Assembly: GCA_003117195.1 (NCBI GenBank)
Contig: BDSI01000044.1
Span: forward strand, 1 to 64,000
DNA length: 64,000 bases
Source: Eudorina sp. 2006-703-Eu-15
Lineage: Eukaryota; Chlorophyta; Chlorophyceae; Chlamydomonadales; Volvocaceae
Direction of reading: 5' to 3'
Positions 21,806 through 31,880 of the stretch are shown one piece after another; position 1 is the stretch's first letter; each line of letters starts with the position of its first letter. The notes under the pieces were generated by a model. The model worked only from the letters and a program-made list of their open reading frames with translations. It searched no databases and was not told the DNA's origin. The position numbers were made by a program, and so were the translations under genes.

Positions 21806-24800
21806 GGAGGCCACTCTGAGCCCCCTGCTATGGCATGACTCGGAGGTGGAGGAGCTGCTGGCGGGGTCCCCGTGCTGGCGGAGGTCAGGGCGAGGTGGCA
21901 GGCGCTGGCGGCGCAGTGGGCCGCCCTGGAGCCGTGACTGAGGGCGGACCCGGGGCGCTTCGACCCAGGTGGGGGTGGGTATGGGGTGGGGGTGAGGATT
22001 GGGTGGTCGGGGGTGGGAGTGGGTTTGGGAATGGGAGTGAGGGTGGGGGTGTGAATGGGGGTGGGGGTGGGAACTGCCGAATGGTGGGCAGTGGGGGGTG
22101 GGGCTGGAGGTGGGAGGTGGGGCTGGAGGCGGGCGATCGGACACGTGTATGTTAAAGAAAGAAACGTGTGTGTGTGTGTGTGTGAAATAAAACTAAGCCG
22201 CGAGAAGCGACGTCCAGCGTAATACGGAAATTGAGGACACCGAAACCTGCCAGAGTTACCGAATAACCGTGATGGAAGTGACCGGTGATGGCATCATTGG
22301 CGATACATGCGTAGATTGAGCCGCCGGATGTAGCATCCGTGAGCGACAGTTGACTGACGCGTCGTCTACCAATGACTAGTTGAACCAACCTATGGAATCT
22401 ATCCTAATGCAACAAAGTAGGGGTTGGGTGTGACCACAGTGCGCGCAATGCCGACTGCAAGCATCGTGCCCAGCACTACCGGCGCAGGGCCGTACTGACC
22501 TGAAGGCAGGAACGAGGGAAGCCAGGCGTTGCAGCACAGCGTTAGTAGTTGGCGGGTTCGGCCAAGGTGACATGTGTAATGGGTGGCAAGACAGGGACAC
22601 ACGTGCTCGCGACGGGCTTACAATAAGTAAGTCAGCAAATAGACATGAAGTAATGTTTGGGAAAGGAAACAGCAGGGCTGATATACGCGATCGGAGTGCG
22701 AAGGATGTACGAGCAACGGCAAGGTAACGGATCGGGGGCGTATTGCTACGAACCATGCCGCTGGCCGCGATGCATAGGAAGTCGCACATGTAACCGACGT
22801 GCGGACTCACAGGGTGCTCCCACTCCGTCGGATGCCCAGGCGCGCACGTGCATGTGGCGCGCCGGGGGTATGGATATGGGTTAGGTGGGCGAGGCAGGCA
22901 TTGGGGACGACGGGTGGATTGGGGGGGGGCGATTTAAAGCAGGGGAAAGGTAGGCGTGCCAGGCAGGCACGGGCGGGGCAGGCTGGAGTTGGGCAGGCGT
23001 GTGGGCCGAGGGGAGTGGAACAGGGGATGATGGGCAGGGGAGATGAGGCCCGGCGGACGGTGTTAGAGTGGGAGCATAAGTTTGCCACGTGGGTAACGCG
23101 TTGAGCGTCATTTACCGCCGCCAGGGACGACGGGCCAGAGGGGGCGCGCGCCGTACGCGGGGCGTGCACGATGCATGTGCGGCGGTGCGAGTTGTAGACA
23201 ACAACGACGATGGTGTCGGAGCCGCAGCCACTGGCGGGAACAGACAGCGATGAAGTCGTCAACACTGCAGGGGACGTAGCACTGATGACGACGCAGACGT
23301 AGACCTTGACGTAGCACTGAAGACGTAGACATAGCACTGGTGAATACACAAACGCAGACGTAAATTAATTAGCCTAGAAGGAGGCAGGATCCGGACGGAC
23401 GGGCAAAGAGTGCTGGCTCCATGCTGCGCTTTGGCACAGTTCGTCCCACGTGTGGAGCAGGCGGTCCAGGGAGTAGTCCAGGGTGTGTGTGTTGCTTAGG
23501 CAGGCAGCAGAGCAGGAGTGCGTGACATCCAGGGTAATCCAGGGTGTGTGTGGGGCGGGGGGTGGGTGGGTGGGTGTGGGTGTGCGACGAGGCTTCGGCC
23601 CTTCGTCCGTGCGCCTTCCGTGTCTTTCCCCTGATTCATCCGGGGAGGCGGGTCAGGGCCTGGGGCCCGCGTTTTAGCGGCAGCAACCACGATGTCCCGG
23701 CGGCGTAAGTGCGCCACTGTTGGAGCCATTGGGATACCGTACACGATCTCCTCAGTCCCCGCCCCGCCAGGTTCGCGCCCCGCATCCTCCTCATCGAATC
23801 TCACTCCCCAGCGGGCATGGAACTACCCTCGTATGGGTCTGTTGTTCCAACTCCCAATGCACCTATCCACTTCTCAATGCATGCTACCGGCCCCCTCGCG
23901 GACACCCTCACCCTCCGCCCCCACACACACTCACCGTGCCCTTTAGGTCGGTATCAATGAATATCAATTCGGTTCGGGTACCGCTGGGTCTTGTTTTGCT
24001 CTGCAACTTTTGTCGGTGGTGGCGCGGCTGCCTTGTTGCTGTTTTCGTGTTTTCCAGTTCGCAGGATGATGATTAAGTATAGATATATAGATATTGGTGC
24101 TAGGTTTGGGTCTGGTGGGTCTCTTATCTAAACATACAGTCACCGTTACTGAACACATGCAAACCCCTAACCTCCGCCCCTCCCCCCTGCCCCCGTAGCC
24201 GTGTTCACGGAGCAGTGAAGGTTCACGGAGCAGTCCTTCGCCCGGTCGTCCAGTGTGGTTCCGGCCGCCTCCTGCTTCCTGCCCTCCGCCCAACTGCTTC
24301 GCGCTGCTGCTGCTGGCCTCCGCCATGGGCCGCGCCGGCAACGGCTGCGACCTGGACTTTGACGCGGAGCTGAACGCGGTGGTGGTCACCGCCACGCAGC
24401 CGTACAGGTACGTACAACATATACGGCATCGTACGCTGGGGGGACGAGGCCTCTGTGACTGTGCATGTGACCGTGCATGCCGCGTTCGGCTGTGTGTTTT
24501 ATTTACCTGCAGGGGATGCCGTACCAGCATGTTCTGGTTCTGTGTGGGGAGCGCGCGCTGTGGCGGGGGCGGGGGAAGGGGAGAGGGGCCCAAGCCCTGG
24601 CTGTCGGGAGAGGCCGCCCTACATCCCCGGCGGCCGTCGCCCTCCCCCACCTTACCCCGCCACCCCCACCTTCCAACTATCGTCGCCCACACTCGCCTTT
24701 CCCTCCCCTATACACTAAGCTCTGTTGACTTCAATCCGGATCTCAACACTGGTACTCAAACCGGATCTGAGCTCTGGCACTCAGATCTCGCGGTCAGCGC

Positions 24801-25020
24801 GGCCAACGATGTCTCGCCAATCCACTTGACCCCCTCCATCCCTCCAGTGCCCTTCGGAACCCGGACCTTTGCTCTTGCAGTAGCGCAGCCCACCCATGTC
24901 TTATCCCGCGGCCCCGGCCCCGGCACCCGACCTCCCTCAGGTCTGGCTCGGAGCTGCACAGCCGCCCGAACGGCAAGCTGCTCCTGGCCACCGGCGGCCT
25001 GCAGCACAGCAACATGAGCG
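21806..25020 (+). pseudogene. Degenerate SET-domain methyltransferase-like gene remnants
   Basis: Three separated exon-like pieces occur in the order expected of a Rubisco-LSMT-type SET protein. At 21,806-21,970, after a CAG, the frame reads SPLLWHDSEVEELLAGSP and then, shifted by one base, VLAEVRARWQALAAQWAALEP followed by a stop. At about 24,283-24,411 it reads GCDLDFDAELNAVVVTATQP, up to a GT donor. At about 24,943-25,020 it reads SELHSRPNGKLLLATGGL. The spacing, the frameshift and the in-frame stop argue for a broken gene. The family call is by recognition and is moderate. The long spans between pieces show nothing else I can support. Confidence 0.4.
21975..24280. other. Low-complexity and unassigned sequence between SET-like pieces
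   Basis: Holds a G-rich tract with GGGGGTGGG-type repeats (21,968-22,130), a short (TG)n (22,166-22,183), GACGTAGAC-type repeats (23,270-23,360) and a stretch near 23,484-23,570 with loose similarity to SDR intron 6. No gene is supported. Confidence 0.5.
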
Positions 25021-25307
25021 ACTCGGTGGGAGGTGGTGGACGGTTTGTGCAACTTATTTCTTACGGCAGCCGCATGGGCGGCGGGGGCAGCGCGCCCACG
25101 TTTGGGTCTTCGGCTCGTCGAGTGTTGCGTGGCCGCATCATCGGGGCCCGCGGCGTCCCGCTGGGTGACGAGCTGCCGTATTGCGGCCAGGCGGCTGAGC
25201 TGCTGGCCGGTCCGGGGTGGGGCCAGTGGGGCATCGTCAGTCCGTTGTCGGCCAAGGGCTTCTTGGAGGAACAGACGGACGAGCTTGGATTCGTGGATAT
25301 GGATTAG
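25021..25307 (+). CDS. Short unassigned open frame
   Basis: In frame after the last SET-like piece, an open stretch continues to a TAG at 25,305-25,307 (SSARRVLRGRIIGARGVPLG; ending TDELGFVDMD). It could be the read-through end of the SET-like remnant or noise. No family is recognised. Confidence 0.25.
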
Positions 25308-25774
25308 GGTTGTCGTGGATTGTGGCAGCTGCTGCGCTGTCGTGGTCAGTGGCGAGGACGTTGTCGACAATGTGAATGCAAGCCCGGTTTCCTTTTGAGA
25401 CAGGGTAGGGCAAAAGCGCCACTGCACGGTTGCACAAGCATTTGACGTTCTTGTGTTACAAGCTTCAAGCCTGTACCGTCCAGACGAGTCAAGAGGCTCA
25501 TCAACCGCCGAACTGGAAACAAGAACTGGCCTCTGGCCAAATGGGCAAAGTTGTTGGGCAAAGTATGATAGTTGCACGTTTCACTTTAACCAAAGTACGT
25601 TGATGGTTGTTGTCCCAACTGACGGTTAGGGTAAGCGATGCAACTTTTTGATGCAAATTTCGCAAATTGGCCCGGGTTTTCATAAAAGAAAATGACGAGC
25701 CGCTGAGCAATTTGTGCATCTAAGGAAATCTTTCTTTAACACGGCGCGACGTCTGAGTTTTCAGCCCTGAAAAC
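25308..25774. other. Spacer upstream of the SDR gene
   Basis: AT-richer than its surroundings and without a gene; presumably carries the promoter and 5' untranslated region of the gene starting at 25,775. Confidence 0.5.
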
Positions 25775-28700
25775 ATGTCCCAACTCGCATTCCAGCCGCT
25801 ATATCCCCAAGAGAAAGACCACCGGCTGACGACTGTTTGTGTGACGGGGGTGACAGGATACATGGCCGGTGAGCGCGCCAACGTGGTGCCTGCGACGCGT
25901 ATGACTTTCGGGCTTGAGCCTTGTATTAGCGAAGGGAAAACAGTGGACTCACCTGTAGGAGCAGTTAACGTCTGTGTCAATACGCACGCTTTCCGAGTTT
26001 TTAGGAACAATCACATACGCAAACCGCCCCGCATCGCGCCCTTTTCGCACAGGCCCCGTCGTGGCCCGGCTGTTGGAGACAGGCCACACCGTCCACGGCA
26101 CCTGTCGCGCACCCGATAAGCAGGAGACGGTCGCGCACCTGCTCGCCTTGCCAGGCGCTTCCGAGCGGCTCAAGCTTTTCAAAGCGGACCTGCTGCTGCC
26201 TGATGGGTGAGCGGAGCCTCCCCCGGGCCCTCCGTAGGTCCTTAAAAGGTGCCGGGGAGACGCCCTGAAGGGGGTGATGGTCTGATGGAAGCGTCAACTC
26301 CCGGCGGCAGCGCAGCACCCTTCATGTTGGGTTGTTGGGCCGGGCTGGCAGCTTGGCTGGTCCCTCAGTCCACCTCACCCCCTCCGCCCGCGGACCTGCG
26401 CGGTGCTGCATCCGTGGGGGGCCCCCTCAGCAGTCCCCGGGGGCTGTCATCCTTCCGAAGCCCATGGCCGGGCCGCCATCGCGTCCCTGGCGGCCGGACA
26501 CTCCGACAACGCAGTGCAGCGCTCCTTCCCCCGGAGGGCCGGATCCCATCCATGGTCGCGCTGCCGCGCGGAAGCTGCCTCGTGGGGATGCGGCTCCCAA
26601 GGCGCAGCTGCAGCAGCTGCAGCAGCCGCAATGAGCAGCAATGAGCAGCAGCAGGGGATCGTTCGTCCCGCCTTGCGCTTCGGGCTCCTCGTTCCGGGGT
26701 TCTTTGGACGCTGACGCAATCCCGACCGCATACGTGCGCCCCCCGGGGGTCGCATCCCGCCACCCTACAGCTTCGAGGAGGCCATGCGCGGCTGCGAGTA
26801 CGTCATCCACACCGCCTCGCCGTACATGAACAACGTGAAGCCTTCCGAGACCCGCGCCAAGTTGATTGACCCCGCGGTCAAGGGGACGGAGCACGTTCTG
26901 GGTGAGCCCTAGGCCACGCTCGTGCGTCATCTTGCGCTGTTCGCAGTTCCTGCCCGCGACATTGGCGTTGGCGTTGGCCCCTCCTGGCCCCTGGCGGGCT
27001 CATCCTCACCTCAACCCCGTACCCTGACCTCACAACGGACCCATCTTTGCTGCGGCAGCGAGGCGATATCCATATAATGACACAATCCTTTCACATTCGC
27101 CCACCGCACTCACCCACCCACCCGCCCAACCCCCCATCCACCGGGCTCTTCGGGCCGCAGGCGCCGTCAACCGCACCCCCACCGTCAGGCGGGTCGTCAT
27201 GACCAGCTCATGCGCCGCCATATACGGCAACCCCTCAGAGCGAGGCCTAGACCACGTGTACACAGAGGCGGACTGGTGTGTGCGTGTGTGGGGGGCCTGG
27301 GGCGGGGCGTAGAAACCCGCCCGTGCCAAACGGGTCGTCCGTATACGTATGACCATGGTAAGCGTGCGTGTGATTAGAGGAGAGACGGCCCGCGTGCGCG
27401 TTTGTTGTTGGCAAGCTTAGCCGCAAGATAAGATGCTTCCGTACTGACAGGCGTTTTAGATGGGAACGTACTGACAGGTGTTTTAGATGGGAAACAACCG
27501 GGATCCTAACGGTGTGTTTTGCGACTGTGTGTGCGCCCGGTGCGTGTATACCTGGGAATCAGGAAGGGACGCTGGGGAAGGGATCGCAGGTCGGGTTGGG
27601 GGCGCACGGCGCAGGACGGACGTTCAGGCGGACTCTGCCGTGTCTTCCGACCCCCCGGTGGACCCCCGACTGGCGGCCCTGGGGCTGCCTGGTGCTGACG
27701 TGTGTGGGCGTGGCGCTTGAGGCGGCGTGACGTGACGTGACGTGACATGATACCCCACTAGCGGCCTGTGCGGGCTCGGCGAGGCGAGGCGAGGCTCCGG
27801 CTGCGGCTCAGGAGCACTGCACTGCGCTGCGGCCCCTTGCATTGTACGGCATTGCTGCCACTTGGCGTCTTGGCGGGCGCCCCCTTCCTTCCAGGGAATG
27901 TGGTTCCCGGGGGATGCCTCTCCTGGTGGGCTTGTCCGGCGGATCCGACGACCCCGCGGGGCACCCGCTCGGGGTCTTGACAGGCCGCCCTGCTGCCGCT
28001 GCTGCTTGTGGCTGGCTGCCGCTCGGTCCCCCGCAGGAATCCCACCGCCTCCGAAACCGTGTTGCCGTACTATTACAGCAAGAAGCTCGCGGAAGAGAAG
28101 GCCTGGGAGATTGCCAAGGCGCAGGAGCGATGGCAGCTGGTGGCCATCAACCCGGCAGTCATCATGGGGCCGCCGCTGAGCAGCCGCAGCGACGGCGAGT
28201 CGGTGGGTAACCCACGGGTCGGTGGGTGGCCCACGGGTCGGTGGGTGGCCCACGGGTTGGTGGGTGGCCCACGGGTTGGTGGATGGCTCACGGGTCGACT
28301 CTCGGCAGCTGGTTGGGTCATGTTGGGACTCCACGGGTCCACGGCTCTGTAGATGCCGTGTCCGTGGTGGTGTGGGTGTGTATGGGGCACACACGGCACC
28401 TGCCCGACACCATCGCGCGGAAGTGGCTCATGTGATGTGGAAGGGCGTCCCGATAGCTTGGCGACACCGTCTATGTGTATTTCGGCTGAGATGCTTCCGG
28501 GCTGTGCTCCATCATGTCGGGCCCACCAGGGGCCCACCAGGGGCCCGTGAAGCTGCATGGTCGCACTTGGTAGGTCGTGGACGTCACGGGTTCCTGCTGA
28601 GCCCACCCAGGGTGGAGGAGCTCTTCACTTCCTCTCACATCCGTCAGATCCGCGGCTCCCCGGACCCCTCCCCGGACCCCTCCCCGGACCCCTCCCCGGA

Positions 28701-30415
28701 CCCCTCCCCGGACCCCTCCCCGGACCCCTCCCCGGACCCCTCCCCGGACCCCTCCCCGGACCCCTCCCCGGACCCCTCCCCGGACCCCTCCCCGGACCCC
28801 TCCCCGGACCCCTCCCCGGACCCCTCCCCGGACCCCTCCCCGGACCCATCCCCGGACCCCTCCCCGGACCCATCCCCGGACCCATCCCCGGCCCACCCAG
28901 ATCAAAATGATCCGCAACATCCTGGCGGGTAAGGCCCACCCCGCGTGTCCGGTGCTGGGCTCCGGGATGGTGGACGTCCGCGATGTGGCAGCCGCGCACT
29001 GCCTGGCGATGGTGCACCCCGCGGCGGAGGGCAGGTGTGTTATTAAGGCAGGCAGGACAGGAGTGCGTGACATGCGGCGGAGGGCAGGGGTGTGTGTGTG
29101 GGGGGGGGGCGATTGGAGGTCGGGTGGGGGAGGATTCAGGGCGAAGGGATTTTCGAGGGTGGAGGGGCGTGCACTTGCCCGGCCAGCTCCAGGAGCGGGT
29201 TGCGCTGCAGCAGCTGTCAGCCGACCCACCCGTGTTGCTTCCGTGACCACGTATCTCTCCCACCCCGCCCCACCCTACACCAATCCGTACACGCCACCCC
29301 CTATCTGCCGCACCTCTAGCGGTCAACCCCTAGGGGCCCATCACCTCGGGTCACTTGCCCATCTCTGCTCGTGTCGCCTCGCCACCCCGTCCCCTCCCCC
29401 GCTCCCCACCCCACCCCACCCCACCCCACCCCGTCCCCTCCCCACCCCACCCCACCCCACCCCACCCCACCCCACCCCTCCCCACCCCACCCCACCCCAC
29501 CCCACCCCACCCCGCTCCCAGGTACATCACGGTGTGTCGGTCCATCTACTACGCGGAGATGATCGGCCTCATCAAGAAGGCCTTCCCGGACTCCGGGCTC
29601 AAGACCCCCATCGCGGTGGCGCCCAAGTGGCTGCTGTGGCTGGTGGGCCCCGCGGCCGGTCTGTCCCGGGACCTGGTCAGGTGGGCGGGGGAGCAGTGTG
29701 TGTTTGTTTGGTGAGGAACCCGCCCGTGTGTTATTCGGCGGGCAGGGCCGGAGTGCGTGCTGTGCAAGGTGTGTCCTTGTGTGTGTGTGTATGTATCAGA
29801 AACATGTGTGGTGTGGTGTGGGTGTTAAATAACTGTGTGTCTCCGGTGGGTGGGTGGGTGGGTGGGGCGATGGTGCATAGATGGGGATCTTCGGATAGGC
29901 GGCATGGTCAGGAGGATGCCACTCATGTCAGCGGGACGGCACACCGGACATGCTGCGGGCGTGTGGCCGCTCAGCAGCCCTGCCGCTGCTAATGCTGCTG
30001 CTGCTGCTACTGCTGCTGGCCGATGGGCATCCGACCGCGGCCTCGCTTCATCGCACCTCAGAGTCCTCGAGGGTCCGGTCCGGCCGCCATCCCCAATCCC
30101 ATCCGGCAGAAATACATACGGGCTGCCCTTCTCGCCCACGGGTCTTCCCGGTTGCTCCCGCCTCCCCATCTGCCCAAGAAGTCTCATCACCATCAGACAC
30201 ACCCACCCCATATGCTTGAGGGACCGCCCGCAGCCACCACCAACCCCTCGCATCACCCCCCTCTGCCCGTCCTCAGCAACGCGGTGGGCATGTGCCCCCA
30301 GTTCGACAGCTCCAAGATCCAGAGCGAGCTCGGGTTCCGGTTCCACCCACTGGAGGCGGCGCTCAAGGACGCGGTGGAGGGGATGCTGAGCTTGGGGATC
30401 GTGAAGCCGTTTTGA
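25775..30415 (+). CDS. Extended SDR reductase, DFR/CCR-like, NAD(P)H-dependent
   Basis: Eight exons: 25,775-25,868, 26,053-26,206, 26,771-26,901, 27,161-27,275, 28,037-28,202, 28,901-29,034, 29,522-29,680 and 30,277-30,415 (1,092 nt, 363 residues). Phases agree at every junction. Motifs are the Rossmann dinucleotide loop TGVTGYMAG (from residue 25), YVIHTASPY, the active-site Ser in VVMTSSCAAIYG and the catalytic Y-x-x-x-K in PYYYSKKLAEEKAW. The C-terminal part (KIQSELGFRFHPLEAAL) fits dihydroflavonol-reductase/cinnamoyl-CoA-reductase relatives. The probable reaction is reduction of a carbonyl; the substrate cannot be read from sequence, and true flavonoid DFR activity is not implied. Introns 5 and 6 hold minisatellites. 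A 3' fragment paralogue lies at 1-1,487. It converges on the F-box gene downstream. Confidence 0.9.
28661..28893 (+). repeat. 12-bp minisatellite GGACCCCTCCCC in SDR intron 5
   Basis: About 19 units, with CCCATCC variants at the 3' end. It runs up to the acceptor of exon 6. The unit length is a multiple of three and the frame stays open (P-D-P-S), which creates a misleading long open frame. Confidence 0.97.
29398..29515 (+). repeat. CCCCA pentamer-rich tract in SDR intron 6
   Basis: Tandem CCCCA units, interrupted by CCCCGTCC and CCCCTCC, run up to the acceptor of exon 7. A shorter, more varied version is at 361-465 in copy 1. Confidence 0.95.
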
Positions 30416-31880
30416 GGGAGGGGGCTCGGGGAAGGTACGACATCGACCAGTCCCAGGCGTCTCGGGGCCCGGGGATTGATGGGTGGGTGGGTGGGTGGGT
30501 GTATCTATTCGTCATCGGATGAAACGATGACGGTCATCTCCATGATGGCATGTCCTTACGTACATACCCTAGTTAACCTATGCGCAGGAGGTGGTTTGAA
30601 GGAGTGATGGGAGCTGCAGCGCATCCGGGCCTTCCCCAAGGGGCGCGAACTGCAGCAGCGGCGGCAGTGTACCCCAATCGCCAGTGTATCCCAAAGTCCC
30701 AGCAGGGCCACTGAGGGGGCCTGTAGGTGATTCGGCTGTACACTTATTTCGCACAGCCAACGTACATATTCAGTGTGTTTAGGTAAGAGACCCGCCCGTG
30801 ACCATATTCTGTGTGTGGAAACGGACGTGCTGCGCCGTGCAACAGATCCGCAGTGGCGGGTGCTTACAACGCGGCCGCCCTGGTCAGTGGTGGGGTGCGT
30901 GCTGGACGCGCGGTGCCGAGTGAGACGTCACGTTACCCAATCGTGGCAGTCGTGACTGCAAAACAACTATAAGCCTGTAGACTTTGACTGATGGGGTCAT
31001 GCGCTCGTGCTGATGGACTCCAGGGCAGGCAATGGAGAGGAACCGTCCGCGTGTCGGGCATCTGAGGGGGCTGTGTTGCAAGTCTGGGGTTGAAATGAAA
31101 AGAAGAAAATCAGACCCAGAAACACCGCAGTGTAGGTCTGGGGTGGTCTGGACCGCGCCGTCCTTTGGGCCGCTCTTGGCCCGTGTGACACGGCTGGCTC
31201 TGTCCGCTCTAACCCGCCACCGCCGGCCACCGTGTTCGGGCGTCCGGTCGTACGCGCGGCGGGACAACAGGGATGACCGGGATGCACACTGAGGTATACG
31301 ACAGTGACCGACCTTGCCGGGCCACACCCCAGACAACGGACTTCAGGAGCAAGCGCCGGTGACTTCCTAACCACAACCTCCCGCTTGTCCTGTCCTGCTA
31401 GGACAGACACGGGGCGGTGCCGTGGCACTCACACGCCAGTGCCGTCCTGCCGTACAGCAACCACCCATCACGTGGCATCTGCATTACGAGGCATCTCCGT
31501 AGGGAGAGCACGAGTGCAGGTACGGCAACCACGAGTGCAGGTACGGCAACCACGAGTGCAGGTACGGCAACGCTCGCAGCCTGCATGACTCGCCCTCACA
31601 TCGACCTGTTGGCGCGTGGGATCACAGTTCAGCTTGGTCCCCTCTTAGCCCCCACCCCACAGCTCTGAGCACACAAATACCGCAACCCACCGCCATAGAG
31701 ACCTTTTTCTCGGACCACTTCACTAGATGCACAGGTACGCCCCGGGGCCCACTGTCACAGGGTGCATCCACTCGCGCCCCCAACCGTAGCACCTCCTGAC
31801 CTGCGGCACCCCAACCCGTCCAGCGTCCCCGCCTCCCTGCCACCGCCTCACTAGCCTCACCACTCTCCCCCAACGTGCCC
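30416..31880. other. Spacer between convergent SDR and F-box genes
   Basis: Matches 1,488-2,655 plus 3,690-3,925 of copy 1. It contains three tandem units of about 22 bp with GTACGGCAACCACGAGTGCA (31,510-31,575). No gene is supported. Confidence 0.6.

Noticed and set aside
22376..22810. 144-residue minus-strand open frame
   Set aside because: No family resemblance, no splice context and composition like random GC-moderate sequence.
23484..23680. Third copy of the SDR exon 6/intron 6 region
   Set aside because: Only a short, loose match (GGCAGGCAG...GAGTGCGTGACAT and G-rich run) without any exon sequence.
28222..28932. Open frame with P-D-P-S repeats, and its minus-strand partner with G-R-G-P repeats
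   Set aside because: Both are products of a 12-bp minisatellite inside SDR intron 5; splice borders and the paralogue exclude them.
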